NCBI RefSeq assembly: GCF_019752095.1
Contig: NZ_JAIEMO010000045.1
Location: 1 to 42,797, forward strand
Direction of reading: 5' to 3'
DNA from: Nitrosomonas sp.
Lineage (GTDB): Bacteria; Pseudomonadota; Gammaproteobacteria; Burkholderiales; Nitrosomonadaceae
Length of the DNA stretch: 42,797 nt
The notes under the pieces are model-generated. The model saw nothing but the letters and a program-made list of their open reading frames with translations, made no database searches and was not told the origin of the DNA. Of this stretch, positions 1-7,617 are shown piece after piece; position 1 is the stretch's first letter; each line of letters opens with the position of its first letter. The position numbers were made by a program, and so were the translations under genes.

Positions 1-114
1 GTTTCGGTCGGTAATTTCGCTTCCCCCGATTACGCTTCAGTTCTCTACTTATGGTTGGTGCCGATCTGCCTATTATTTCGCTATCTCCTGTTGTTTATGT
101 CCCGCGTTCTTTAA
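1..114 (+). CDS. possible 3' end of a membrane-protein gene (partial)
   Basis: The first frame is open from the window edge to a TAA at 112-114 and encodes 37 residues. The middle is strongly hydrophobic (leucine, phenylalanine and tyrosine rich, about residues 14-33) and it ends in a short basic tail, as at the C-terminus of an inner-membrane protein. Nothing identifies a family, and an open frame of this length can arise by chance. The call rests only on the hydrophobic pattern and on the frame being open at the edge. Confidence 0.3.
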   Translation, partial: VSVGNFASPDYASVLYLWLVPICLLFRYLLLFMSRVL

Positions 115-345
115 ACTGTAAATCTGGTATCTTTCATGTGCGTTCAGCTGTGTGTACTTCATTGGCATTTTCCTTTGGCGAGTTAAATGGTCAAATATAA
201 CAACTGACCTCCTAACTCAGAAAATTGCACTTATTATACGAATCCAGCTTAACTAAGTTTGTGTAGCAAGCATGAAAACAGTATGCACTATGGACAGCAG
301 CTGCGCTGCCTGAACCAAGCTCATTTACTGATAAACACTGCAGCT
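115..345. other. intergenic region downstream of glcF
   Basis: No convincing gene is seen here. The region lies between the possible membrane-protein end on plus and the glcF stop on minus. It holds a strong two-part inverted repeat at 180-218, listed separately. Neither strand has a run of T after that hairpin, so it is not a standard Rho-independent terminator. Confidence 0.5.
180..218. repeat. two-tier inverted repeat (hairpin)
   Basis: GAGTTA (180-185) pairs with TAACTC (213-218). Inside it GGTCA (189-193) pairs with TGACC (205-209). The two stems are separated by a symmetric 3+3 internal loop and capped by an 11-base loop. All eleven pairs are Watson-Crick. There is no T-tract on either side. 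It could be an RNA stem at the 3' end of the glc transcript or a protein-binding palindrome. Confidence 0.5.
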
Positions 346-1596
346 TCAAACTTTATGGCGAGTTATCCGCTCATCCAATAACTCAATCCAATGTTTCACA
401 GGTGTTGATGTACCGTTTTGCAGATGCATCAAACACCCAATATTCGCAGTAGCAACCTGATCCGGTTTTCCCGACTCAAGCGCAATGATTTTATTTTTTA
501 AGAGCTGTTGCGAAAGTTCCGGCTGTAAAATTGAGTACGTACCTGCTGAACCACAACATAGATGCGCATTGGGAACGACGGTTAAATCAAAACCGGCAAG
601 CATCAGTATTTGCTCCACTACACCACGAATTTTCATGCCGTGCTGCAGGGTACAAGGAGAATGGAAAGATAATTTTGTCTGATTCAGCTCTAATCGCGAT
701 TGGACCAATTGTTGCAGACTCTCGATTTCAACCAATAACACTTCACTAATATCTTTGGTCAGAGCTGAAATATTCTCCGCTTTTTCTGCATAACCCGGAT
801 CATGACTTAATAAGTACCCATATTCTTTGACCGTTACACCACATCCACTCGCAGTCATCACAATCGCCTCGATTCCTTTTTGCTCCACCAAAGGCCACCA
901 AGCATCTATATTGCGCCGCATATAGTTAAGTCCATCCTGCTGGGCATTCAAATGAAAGGCAACTGCGCCACAACATCCTGCATTTTCAGCCTTGATCAAT
1001 GATATGCCCAAGCTGTTTAGCACACGTGCAGTAGCGGCATTAATATTAGGCGCCAATGACGGTTGCACGCAACCGTCAAGAATCAGCATTTTGCGCGCAT
1101 GCCGCTCTGCAGGCCACGCACTGGCAGGATCAGGCTTAACCGGAATTTTTCTTTTGAATTTCTGCGGCAAGAATGGGCGCACGACCTGACCCACTTTAAA
1201 AAACGTATTGAATAGCAATGGATTAGGCAAAATTTTCCGCAGTGTATAGCGCAAAACTTCTGACCCAAGATTACGCTTTACCTGTTTCTCAACAATGCCT
1301 CGGCTGATATCCACTAAGGCACCGTAACGCACCCCTGATGGGCAAGTCGTTTCACAGGCACGGCATGTAAGGCATCGATCCAGATGCAATTGCGTTTTTT
1401 GCGTGACCGGTTGCCCTTCCAGCATCTGTTTCATCAGATAAATACGACCGCGGGGACTATCCAGCTCATCACCCAGAATCTGATAGGTAGGGCAAGTCGC
1501 CAAACAAAAGCCGCAATGCACGCAACTACGCAAAATGGCATCCGCTTCCTGCCCTTGCGGTGAGTTTTTTATAAAATCAGCAAGCTTGGTTTGCAT
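346..1596 (-). CDS. glcF: glycolate oxidase iron-sulfur subunit GlcF
   Basis: GlcF is the electron-transfer subunit of membrane-associated glycolate dehydrogenase (GlcDEF), which oxidises glycolate to glyoxylate and passes electrons to the respiratory chain. The 416-residue protein has two ferredoxin-type cluster motifs, CxxCxxCxxxC at residues 25-35 and a second near 75-86 (CLTCRACETTCP). Two CCG-type cysteine-rich repeats follow, with CCGA near residue 208 and CCGS near 349, as in heterodisulfide-reductase-like subunits. It is the last gene of glxR-glcD-glcE-glcF and its ATG directly abuts the glcE stop codon. Length and motifs are complete. Confidence 0.95.
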   Translation of the reverse strand: MQTKLADFIKNSPQGQEADAILRSCVHCGFCLATCPTYQILGDELDSPRGRIYLMKQMLEGQPVTQKTQLHLDRCLTCRACETTCPSGVRYGALVDISRGIVEKQVKRNLGSEVLRYTLRKILPNPLLFNTFFKVGQVVRPFLPQKFKRKIPVKPDPASAWPAERHARKMLILDGCVQPSLAPNINAATARVLNSLGISLIKAENAGCCGAVAFHLNAQQDGLNYMRRNIDAWWPLVEQKGIEAIVMTASGCGVTVKEYGYLLSHDPGYAEKAENISALTKDISEVLLVEIESLQQLVQSRLELNQTKLSFHSPCTLQHGMKIRGVVEQILMLAGFDLTVVPNAHLCCGSAGTYSILQPELSQQLLKNKIIALESGKPDQVATANIGCLMHLQNGTSTPVKHWIELLDERITRHKV

Positions 1597-2673
1597 TTAA
1601 AACTCTGAATAAAGCCGGCCGGGATTAAAAATTCCCGATGGATCAAATTTTTCTTTCAGCAGGCGATGAATTTCCATCATAGCCGGATCCAACGGATGAA
1701 ATACAGCATTGCGAAACGCATTACTACGAAACAAGGTAGCATGACCGCTCGCATTTTTAGCTGTTTTACGAATTATTTCCTGATCCACACTTGCATCGCA
1801 AAGCAACCACCGTAAGCCGCCACACCACTCCAGTAATTGTTTTCCGGGTAGCAATATAGGCGCTGTTGTTGATTTAATTGATAAACGCCATAGAAGCTTA
1901 TCTGATTGAAAAAAATCATGCGACTGCTCGCGCACCGATTGCCAGAAGTCCTTACCTCCTGCCAACTCTTCGCCTCCCAATTTTATCTGTGCTGCGCGCA
2001 CAGCTGATTCAGCCCCAGATAGCCTGAGAAACAACACGCCATCAACATAACAAGTTGCTGAGATCGGCAGCGGCTTGCTAGCCCATTGATTCATTTTCTC
2101 GATCGCTGCAGCTTCATTCATAGGCATCTGCACCGTAATTTCAAATGGTGATTTTGGCAAGACCTTCAGCGAAACTTCCAGCAACACGCCTAAAGTACCC
2201 ATGGCTCCCACCATCAACCGGGAAACATCATAACCAGCGACATTTTTCATTACTTGTCCGCCAAAACGCAAATCTCTACCTTTCCCGTCGAGCAATCGCG
2301 TACCCAACACAAAATCACGCGCCGCGCCAGCAGCAACACGACGCGGACCTGATAAGCCAGCGGCTATGCAACCACCCAAAGTCGCATCTGCACCAAAATA
2401 TGGCGGCTCGAATGCCAACATTTGCCCGTGCTGCGCTAGCAAAGCCTCCAGATCCGCTAAGCGTGTACCTGCGCACGCTGTAATTACCAACTCAGTCGGT
2501 TCGTAATCAATAATGCCGTGATACGCCGTCGTATCTAACAAGGTATCTTTTTGCCCGAATGAGGAATTACCATAAAAATGCTTGGTGCCGCCAGCGCGTA
2601 TTTGCAATGGGGATTTATTCTCAGCTGCAGCACAAATGACTGCACTATATTGATCAATAATAGCTTGTTGCAT
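1597..2673 (-). CDS. glcE: glycolate oxidase FAD-binding subunit GlcE
   Basis: GlcE is the second flavoprotein-like subunit of glycolate dehydrogenase. The frame is open further upstream to 2748, but the first fitting start is the ATG at 2673 (MQQAI), five bases after the glcD stop, giving 358 residues. An earlier start would overlap glcD and add unrelated sequence. A PCMH-type FAD-binding fold is suggested by the AGGTKHFYG segment near residue 29 and by the glycine-rich stretch with LGGCIAAGLSGPRR near 100. The C-terminal FDPSGIFNPGR motif is shared with GlcD. No key element looks missing. Confidence 0.93.
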   Translation of the reverse strand: MQQAIIDQYSAVICAAAENKSPLQIRAGGTKHFYGNSSFGQKDTLLDTTAYHGIIDYEPTELVITACAGTRLADLEALLAQHGQMLAFEPPYFGADATLGGCIAAGLSGPRRVAAGAARDFVLGTRLLDGKGRDLRFGGQVMKNVAGYDVSRLMVGAMGTLGVLLEVSLKVLPKSPFEITVQMPMNEAAAIEKMNQWASKPLPISATCYVDGVLFLRLSGAESAVRAAQIKLGGEELAGGKDFWQSVREQSHDFFQSDKLLWRLSIKSTTAPILLPGKQLLEWCGGLRWLLCDASVDQEIIRKTAKNASGHATLFRSNAFRNAVFHPLDPAMMEIHRLLKEKFDPSGIFNPGRLYSEF

Positions 2674-2678
2674 AGATT

Positions 2679-4133
2679 CTAGAAGCGCGGCAATTCCGCA
2701 AATTTCTCCTCGCCTCGATGCACATGCATGGCGCCCAATTCCGCGCAACGATGTAAAGTAGGAACCGCTTTACCGGGATTCAGCAATCCCGTTGGATCAA
2801 ATGCCGACTTCACCGCATGAAACATTGCCAACTCACCTGCGCCGAATTGGATACACATCTGATTGATTTTCTCCATTCCCACGCCATGTTCTCCGGTAAT
2901 TGTACCCCCTGCACGAATACACATCTCTAGTATCTTTCCGCCAAACTCTTCGGTCCTTTCCAATTCACCAGGCTGATTGGCATCGTATAAAATCAAGGGG
3001 TGTAAGTTACCATCCCCGGCATGAAACACATTCATGCAGCGTAATCCATATTCCTGGGATAACTTCTCAATGCCGCGCAGCACATCGGCCAGTCGTTTAC
3101 GCGGAATCGTTCCATCCATGCAGTAATAATCCGGCGAAACTCTACCGGCAGCAGGAAATGCCGCTTTCCGTCCAGCCCAGAACCTAAGGCGCTCTGCTTC
3201 ATTGCGCGAGGTGCTGATTTTGGTTGCTCCACTTTGCTGCATAATGGTATAAATTTGCTTGATCTCATCTGCCACTTCTTCATCGCTGCCATCGGATTCA
3301 CACAACAAAATTGCCGCCGCATCCAAGTCATAACCCGCTTGTAAAAATTCTTCCACTGCATGGATAGTAATTTTATCCATCATTTCCATACCGGCGGGAA
3401 TAATGCCTGCGGCGATGACATTCGCCACCGCATTACCTGCTTTGAGTACATCATCAAATGCTGCCATCACCAACTGTGCTTTCTCCGGCATTGGAATCAG
3501 TTTCACGGTAATTTCCGTAATTACGCCCAGCATACCTTCGCTACCGGTCATTAATGCGAGCAAATCATACCCCGCACTATCCAAACTCTCGCCGCCTATT
3601 TCCAGATACTCGCCGTCGATCGTCAAAACCCGCAATTTAACAATGTTGTGCACAGTTAAACCATATTTCAAGCAATGCACGCCACCCGAATTTTCCGCCA
3701 CGTTACCGCCAATCGAACAAGCAATTTGCGATGAAGGATCGGGCGCATAATATAAGCCATACATCGCCACTGCCTCACTAATCGCCAGATTCCTGACTCC
3801 TGGCTGCACACGCGCGATACGCGCCAGTGGATCAATCGTGACAATCTGATTCAGTTTGGCTAAGGACAGCAAAACACCTTGCGCATGCGGCAGTGCGCCT
3901 CCTGATAGACCAGTACCTGCACCGCGTGCCACGACAGGAGTGCTCGTGGCATGACAAAGCTGCAAAATTTTGACGATTTGCTCTTCCGTGTGCGGCAACA
4001 CAACCACCAGCGGTAATTGCCGATACGCTGATAAACCATCGCATTCATACGGTTTCAAATCTTCGGTTTCGTATAGTACCGCCTCATGTGGCAATATCGC
4101 ACGCAGTTTGTTAACAAGTTCTTGTAGAGCCAT
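2679..4133 (-). CDS. glcD: glycolate oxidase catalytic subunit GlcD
   Basis: GlcD is the FAD-containing catalytic subunit that oxidises glycolate (and often D-lactate) to the 2-oxo acid. The 484-residue protein has the FAD-binding type 4 domain, with the phosphate-binding segment VVARGAGTGLSGG at 67-79. The C-terminal FAD-oxidase domain carries NVFHAGDGNLHP and TGEHGVG, then the DPTGLLNPGK end motif. It lies eight bases after glxR and is followed at once by glcE and glcF, so the three subunits are very likely co-transcribed. D-lactate dehydrogenase is the main alternative for an isolated gene, but the complete glcDEF set argues for glycolate. Confidence 0.95.
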   Translation of the reverse strand: MALQELVNKLRAILPHEAVLYETEDLKPYECDGLSAYRQLPLVVVLPHTEEQIVKILQLCHATSTPVVARGAGTGLSGGALPHAQGVLLSLAKLNQIVTIDPLARIARVQPGVRNLAISEAVAMYGLYYAPDPSSQIACSIGGNVAENSGGVHCLKYGLTVHNIVKLRVLTIDGEYLEIGGESLDSAGYDLLALMTGSEGMLGVITEITVKLIPMPEKAQLVMAAFDDVLKAGNAVANVIAAGIIPAGMEMMDKITIHAVEEFLQAGYDLDAAAILLCESDGSDEEVADEIKQIYTIMQQSGATKISTSRNEAERLRFWAGRKAAFPAAGRVSPDYYCMDGTIPRKRLADVLRGIEKLSQEYGLRCMNVFHAGDGNLHPLILYDANQPGELERTEEFGGKILEMCIRAGGTITGEHGVGMEKINQMCIQFGAGELAMFHAVKSAFDPTGLLNPGKAVPTLHRCAELGAMHVHRGEEKFAELPRF

Positions 4134-4141
4134 GCAGTTAG

Positions 4142-5047
4142 TTATTCCAGATGCTTTCGAATTTCGTGGTTAGCAAGTTTTTCCAGCATTTTAACAATAG
4201 CAGAATTATCCCATTTTGCACCGCCATGCGCGAGACAAGCAGAAAATAATTCACGCACCGTTGAGGTATTCGGCAAACTCACACCCAAAGCCGATGCGCT
4301 TTCCAATGCAATATTTAAATCTTTTTGATGTAATTCAATGCGAAAACCAGGCTCAAAACGCCGGTTAATCATGCGCTCCCCATGTACTTCCAACACACGC
4401 GAAGCCGCAAAACCGCCCAACAAAGCCTCTCGAACCTTAGTCGGATCCACTCCTGCTTTGGAAGCGAACAATAGCGCTTCAGCCACTGCCTCGATCGCTG
4501 AAGACACGACGATCTGATTGGCAATCTTGCAAACCTGGCCAGCACCATTTTCACCCACACGCATAACGCTCTTTCCCATTAACTCAAGAATCGATTTCAC
4601 TTTTTCGAACACTGTCACGCTCGCACCTACCATGATCGTCAGTGTCGCATTTTGCGCCCCGACATCACCGCCAGATACGGGTGCGTCCACATAATCATGA
4701 CCCAGCGCATTGATGCGTGTTGCAAATTTACGCGTTTCCAGTGGCGAAATCGAACTCATATCCACAATCGTTTTGGCCTGTCCCGAACGAAGTCTCAATC
4801 CCTCGACAATGCCATTTTGGTCAAACAAAACCTTCTCCACATCCGGCGTATCTGGCAACATAGTTATAATTATATCCGCATGCCGAGCCACTTCTTTAGG
4901 CGACAAAAATTCCCTGCCACCCAGCGCAATCAAATCCGCAGTCACCCCGCTGCGCGAATGCAGAAACAGACTATGCCCCCCCTTGATCAACTGTCCGGCC
5001 ATTGGCTTCCCCATGATACCCAGACCGATAAAACCGATATTTGCCAT
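4142..5047 (-). CDS. glxR: tartronate semialdehyde (2-hydroxy-3-oxopropionate) reductase
   Basis: This is a 301-residue member of the beta-hydroxyacid dehydrogenase family. It has the N-terminal Rossmann motif GFIGLGIMGKPMA at 5-17, the substrate motif DAPVSGG at 121-127, and the catalytic lysine in KIANQ at 174. Placed directly ahead of glcDEF with an eight-base gap, it most likely reduces tartronate semialdehyde to glycerate, completing glycolate salvage by the glycerate route. Glyoxylate carboligase, the step between, is not in this window. 3-hydroxyisobutyrate dehydrogenase is the main alternative within the family, and the operon context decides against it. Confidence 0.85.
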   Translation of the reverse strand: MANIGFIGLGIMGKPMAGQLIKGGHSLFLHSRSGVTADLIALGGREFLSPKEVARHADIIITMLPDTPDVEKVLFDQNGIVEGLRLRSGQAKTIVDMSSISPLETRKFATRINALGHDYVDAPVSGGDVGAQNATLTIMVGASVTVFEKVKSILELMGKSVMRVGENGAGQVCKIANQIVVSSAIEAVAEALLFASKAGVDPTKVREALLGGFAASRVLEVHGERMINRRFEPGFRIELHQKDLNIALESASALGVSLPNTSTVRELFSACLAHGGAKWDNSAIVKMLEKLANHEIRKHLE

Positions 5048-5482
5048 AAAAAATCTAAACCGGATTTAAGAAAAGTTAGATGAAAGAAGCTAATTACACC
5101 ATACTTAGCCACTTTTTAGAAACCAATCACTGGAACAACTACATCGATCACATTAATTCAATCCGACTATGATCATTTCACCAATGCTGAAAGATAACAG
5201 GAAAAACATGAAAGAGACGATAAGGCCAACCCACTATAGCATTCCTCTGCTTCCGAAGAGATAGAAAAAAATTGCTTATCGTAATTGCTAGATTCGTATA
5301 ACAAGCACAACTGTAGGCCGTAAAAAGCGCGGGGAATTGATAATACCGAGAACTCATTCCAACATCATTGCACGCTCGATATCCAATTGATAATTTAGGT
5401 CAGCAATAGGATAATCCATACACTGCAAAAAATAACAACCCTTTAGCTACCGTCTTTACGTATTCTTGCAAAAACAAATAAG

Positions 5483-5514
5483 TGATCTGTACTAAGAAAA
5501 TAAGTACATGATCA
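5483..5514. repeat. hairpin with single bulge
   Basis: TGATC (5483-5487) plus TGTACT (5488-5493) pair with AGTACA (5503-5508) and GATCA (5510-5514), leaving one unpaired T at 5509. This gives eleven base pairs around a nine-base A-rich loop. No T-tract follows. Possible roles are an operator palindrome or a leader stem for the EAL-HDOD transcript. Confidence 0.45.
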
Positions 5515-5535
5515 AATTTGCCATTTAGCTATTAA

Positions 5536-5572
5536 AAAGCCGCTTTATTATCACAAAGCGATCATTGGCTTT
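5536..5572. repeat. nested hairpin
   Basis: CGCTTT (5541-5546) pairs with AAAGCG (5555-5560) around an eight-base loop. An outer arm AAAGCC (5536-5541) can pair with GGCTTT (5567-5572), sharing one base with the inner arm, so the two stems partly compete. It sits just after the hairpin at 5483-5514, upstream of the EAL-HDOD gene. Confidence 0.4.
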
Positions 5573-5695
5573 GCTATATGCTTCTCTACGTGAAAGAAAA
5601 TATACATTCCTATCATTCGAGTATCGTTAGGGCTCTAGCAATAGCATCGAATAACCAAGAATTATGCGCTGCAATCAATTTTTCCGGAGAAATCT

Positions 5696-6952
5696 ATGGG
5701 GAGCATCTGTCTTGGCCGCCAGCCAATTCTAGATCGTAATCACAATCTAGTGGCATTTGAGTTACTGTTTAGGCAAGAAGGCGCTGAAGAAGCAGCTAAT
5801 GTCATTAATGACTTGTCGGCATCCGCAAACGTTATCGCAAATGCCTACGGGAAATTCGGAATCCACAACGTGCTAGGCCATCAGCGTGGCTTTATCAACG
5901 CGGATCCTGATCTCATCTTGAGTGACATTATTAGCTTACTGCCCAGTAAGCATATCGTATTAGAAGTGAAAGAATTCGCATCCATTACACCGGAGTTTCT
6001 ACAGCGCTGTAAGGAACTGAAGCAAAAGGGGTATCAGTTTGCGCTCGACAATATTGTGGCTTTCAACAATCAAGTTGAGCTGCTGTTACCCTTGGTCAGT
6101 GTCGTCAAAGTCGATGTTCTGGCTCTGACCAAAGATCAGCTCACCCAGCTAGTTAATCAGCTCAATCTTTGGCCTGTCTTACTCTTAGCGCTAAAAGTTG
6201 AAAACCAGGAACAGGAGACGCATTGCAGGCAATTAGGTTTCCAAATGTTTCAAGGCTATTATTTTGCTAAACCTGAAGTTATGTCGGCCAAGCATGTTGA
6301 CACTGACAAGGTTTCATTATTAAAGCTGTTAGCTTTGGTGATGCGCAATAATGATCAAGACAGTGATATAGACCAAATTGAGAAAGAATTTAAAAATCAA
6401 CCAAGTTTAAGTTATAACCTGTTGCGTATGGCGAACTCAAGTAACGAAGGTTTACCATTCATAATTAATTCTATTAAACAAGCCGTTCAGTTAATGGGAC
6501 GCAAGCAGTTACAAAAATGGATACAGCTTTTACTCTATACCTCCAGCCAATCGCCGGATACGGACAGTATATCTGATGAAATCACACAAACTGCCGTGAC
6601 ACGCGGGAAATTGATGGAATTAATTGCAACGGCTGAACGTCCTCATGATAAGAACCATCACGAACGCGCCTATATGGTTGGCATTTTGTCGCTTCTGGAC
6701 GAACTACTTGGCATTGAAATGCAACAAATCGTCAACAAATTAGGAATTTCTGATGACACAAGCCAAGCCTTATTAACTCGCCACGGACGTTTGGGTCAGG
6801 CATTAAAATTAATCGAAGCCAAAGAAAAAGGTGAAATAACCTCCATTCACTTCCTATTATCCGAACTCGGTTTTCTCAGTCTGGATGAGTTCTCAGATAT
6901 TGAAATGAAAGCAATAGCATGGGTTAATCGCGCAGAAGAAACCATGAGTTAA
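5696..6952 (+). CDS. EAL-like plus HDOD domain signalling protein
   Basis: The 418-residue protein has an N-terminal EAL-like domain (about 1-195) starting with the LGRQPILDR segment typical of the YuxH/CdgJ group, followed by a C-terminal HDOD domain (about 200-405). The EAL signature is degenerate: FELL at 21-24 instead of EAL, and DNIV where active enzymes have a DDFG-type motif. It is therefore probably not a working cyclic-di-GMP phosphodiesterase. Relatives act as regulators of motility, biofilm or twitching, which may relate to the pil genes in this window, but that link is inference. No membrane segment is seen. The start is supported by a GGAGA site. Confidence 0.85.
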   Translation: MGSICLGRQPILDRNHNLVAFELLFRQEGAEEAANVINDLSASANVIANAYGKFGIHNVLGHQRGFINADPDLILSDIISLLPSKHIVLEVKEFASITPEFLQRCKELKQKGYQFALDNIVAFNNQVELLLPLVSVVKVDVLALTKDQLTQLVNQLNLWPVLLLALKVENQEQETHCRQLGFQMFQGYYFAKPEVMSAKHVDTDKVSLLKLLALVMRNNDQDSDIDQIEKEFKNQPSLSYNLLRMANSSNEGLPFIINSIKQAVQLMGRKQLQKWIQLLLYTSSQSPDTDSISDEITQTAVTRGKLMELIATAERPHDKNHHERAYMVGILSLLDELLGIEMQQIVNKLGISDDTSQALLTRHGRLGQALKLIEAKEKGEITSIHFLLSELGFLSLDEFSDIEMKAIAWVNRAEETMS

Positions 6953-6977
6953 CATATGCTTGTATGCAATATTACGC

Positions 6978-7364
6978 TTAGCAGTCTGCAATAAACTCAC
7001 GATAAATTTTTTCCATAACACCATTATTGTATTCCTGAACTACAATCTGTGCGTTAAATAGGGCCATGAGCTCAATTATCGTAATAGCAAGCAGTAAAAA
7101 CACGCCTATAATAACCGCTGGCGTGAATAACAAAATGACTCCCAGCAGAAAAATACTGAAATTGACTAAACCCCGAAACCACTTACCCAGATAAAAATGA
7201 TGCAACCCGGCGATGAATAAGAAATTGAGCGTAGCGTAAGTATCCGGATCTTTCAGATCTTTCTCAACTTGCTGGAAAAATTGCAGTCGTTTGTTATCCG
7301 GTAATTCGCGCACCAGCCTCCTAATACGTTCCTCCTCATCCTGAATCGCCTGTTTCTTTCTCAT
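6978..7364 (-). CDS. TM2-type small membrane protein
   Basis: The 128-residue protein has a charged cytoplasmic N-terminus (1-40). A TM2-like signature follows, GLHHFYLGK at 53-61, then two or three hydrophobic segments between about 45 and 107. TM2 domains are short paired helices of unknown biochemical role. Its start lies four bases after the stop of the DUF4177 gene, so the two are probably co-transcribed, with the nuclease-like gene further upstream. No enzymatic residues can be pointed to. Confidence 0.7.
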   Translation of the reverse strand: MRKKQAIQDEEERIRRLVRELPDNKRLQFFQQVEKDLKDPDTYATLNFLFIAGLHHFYLGKWFRGLVNFSIFLLGVILLFTPAVIIGVFLLLAITIIELMALFNAQIVVQEYNNGVMEKIYREFIADC

Positions 7365-7368
7365 CGCA

Positions 7369-7581
7369 CTAGCGTGCCAACGTAATGATCACCGCCTCGC
7401 GCTTCCAGAACAGCAAGAACCGCTTCTGCTCAACAAATTGGAACACCAGCGTCCAACCATCGGCTGCCTCTTTATTCAACGTCGTTTCCAGTCGTTTGAT
7501 TGGAATACCGGATGCGCCCAAGAAAATTGTTCCGACCCCGCCCTCTGTCACGTGTAATACTTTGTATTCCTTATAAGCCAT
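7369..7581 (-). CDS. DUF4177-type small protein
   Basis: This 70-residue protein opens with YKEYKVLHV and has the LNKEAADGWTLV segment near 35-46. It ends in a short beta-type tail (VIITLAR), the pattern of DUF4177 proteins, whose function is unknown. The ATG is preceded by a good AAAGGAAA ribosome binding site. It lies 36 bases after the nuclease-like gene and four bases before the TM2-type gene on the same strand. Confidence 0.7.
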   Translation of the reverse strand: MAYKEYKVLHVTEGGVGTIFLGASGIPIKRLETTLNKEAADGWTLVFQFVEQKRFLLFWKREAVIITLAR

Positions 7582-7617
7582 TATTCGATTTCCTTTGATT
7601 TAAATAAAATGTCTGTT

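Larger units (their letters stand above)
5048..5695. other. long AT-rich divergent intergenic region
   Basis: About 650 bases separate glxR (minus) from the EAL-HDOD gene (plus). I see no convincing gene in either direction. Two hairpins (5483-5514 and 5536-5572) lie 120-210 bases before the EAL-HDOD start. That gene has a clear ribosome binding site, CCGGAGAAA, ending five bases before its ATG. Promoters for both flanking genes must lie here, but no hexamer pair stands out enough to call. Confidence 0.55.

Noticed and set aside
1597..2748. Longer glcE reading frame starting at 2748
   Set aside because: The first 25 codons overlap glcD and encode sequence unlike GlcE. The ATG at 2673 right after the glcD stop is the natural start.
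5566..5581. Possible sigma-54 promoter (TTGG...TATATGC) before the EAL-HDOD gene
   Set aside because: The GG and GC elements are eleven bases apart instead of ten, and the flanking consensus bases do not match.
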